From CALBTQ01 sp036725605 (GTDB lineage Bacteria; Lernaellota; Lernaellaia; Lernaellales; Lernaellaceae): a stretch of 12,629 bases of DNA. The notes beneath the pieces are model-generated. The model had not been told where the DNA came from. It ran no database searches and saw nothing but the letters and a program-made list of their open reading frames with translations. Position 1 is the first letter of the stretch. The number at the start of each line of letters is the position of its first letter. The stretch lies in assembly GCA_036725605.1 (NCBI GenBank), contig DAIMDW010000058.1:1-12629 (forward strand), read 5' to 3'. Below, one piece after another: positions 12,539 to 12,629 of the stretch. The position numbers and the translations under genes are program-made.

Positions 12539-12568
12539 AGCCTCGTCAGAGGCGATAGAATGTAGCCT
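12539..12568 (-). repeat. Dispersed palindromic module, copy C (inverted)
   Basis: Read on the minus strand: AGGCTAC, ATTCTATC, then the hairpin GCCTC-TGAC-GAGGC (12553-12540). Relative to copy B, both stem arms have changed together (CCCC/GGGG to CCTC/GAGG). This compensatory change suggests the hairpin itself is kept. Confidence 0.75.
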
Positions 12569-12595
12569 GGGGCGTAAGAGACTGTCGATTTTCTC
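12566..12595 (-). repeat. Right copy of 30-bp inverted repeat
   Basis: The reverse complement matches 24-53 at 28 of 30 positions. It overlaps module C by three bases. Immediately after it a TTTCTC-GTTTT-GAGAAA hairpin occupies 12590-12606. Confidence 0.85.
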
Positions 12596-12629
12596 GTTTT
12601 GAGAAAGAGTGCGTCTGCCGCCCCTCCGG

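Larger units (their letters stand above)
12221..12629. other. Right non-coding flank, 409 bp of repeats
   Basis: No supportable gene lies here. From left to right it holds a terminator-like hairpin (12249-12269), a GTCATCTCGACCGAAGCG-type dispersed element from about 12323 whose other end (AGAGATCCC) is near 12445-12453, two nested cruciform-like repeats lodged inside it (12348-12444), two REP-like modules in opposite orientation (12489-12518 and 12539-12568), and the right 30-bp inverted repeat. Confidence 0.7.

Noticed and set aside
24..12595. Composite transposon or integrative element bounded by inverted repeats
   Set aside because: No transposase, integrase or target-site duplication is visible. 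The ends resemble dispersed intergenic repeats.

Overview
This GC-rich window holds eight protein-coding genes, and every one carries an export signal. I see no tRNA, rRNA, transposase, CRISPR array or housekeeping gene. The style of the proteins suggests an uncultured Gram-negative-type bacterium: long poly-aspartate linkers, Cys-rich modules of the D-G-x-F-C-N-G type, SBBP-like beta-propeller repeats, a MopE-like metal-binding motif and a parallel beta-helix. Myxococcota and neighbouring 'delta' lineages, or candidate phyla such as Lernaellota, use proteins of this kind. This placement is an inference from style and is of low confidence.

Layout: positions 1-197 are non-coding and contain dispersed palindromic repeats. 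Seven genes then lie on the minus strand. In map order they are: two paralogous secreted beta-propeller proteins (198-1943 and 2082-3830); two paralogous small lipoprotein-like proteins that share an undescribed Cys-containing domain (3921-4766 and 4801-5406); a large beta-helix lipoprotein with a 20-unit Thr-x-Asp-Asp-Asp repeat (5520-7721); a mini Cys-rich secreted protein (7848-8369); and a HEAT-like lipoprotein (8474-9334). One plus-strand gene diverges from these (9560-12220). It is a lipoprotein that fuses a TIM-barrel glycosidase-like domain to an alkylsulfatase-like metallo-beta-lactamase domain. Positions 12221-12629 are non-coding and full of nested inverted repeats. A 30-bp sequence at 24-53 recurs inverted at 12566-12595 with two mismatches, so it brackets all eight genes.

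How the genes fit together: the minus-strand genes look like several short transcription units. A strong intrinsic terminator follows the beta-helix gene, and promoter-like hexamers precede most genes. The two small paralogues are probably co-transcribed. Genes at 198-1943, 2082-3830 and 7848-8369 share the same ten-or-more-Cys module followed by an acidic stretch and a terminal G-C-G motif, which suggests one shared surface-display or processing route. Overall this looks like a cell-envelope or surface-protein locus, not a metabolic operon.

The strongest points for follow-up are: the fused lipoprotein, whose two enzyme-like domains both appear to have lost canonical catalytic or metal-binding residues; the abbreviated acidic-plus-GCG C-terminal tail; the duplicated tail-and-promoter segment between the two propeller genes; and the terminator hairpin placed directly in front of the gene at 4801-5406.
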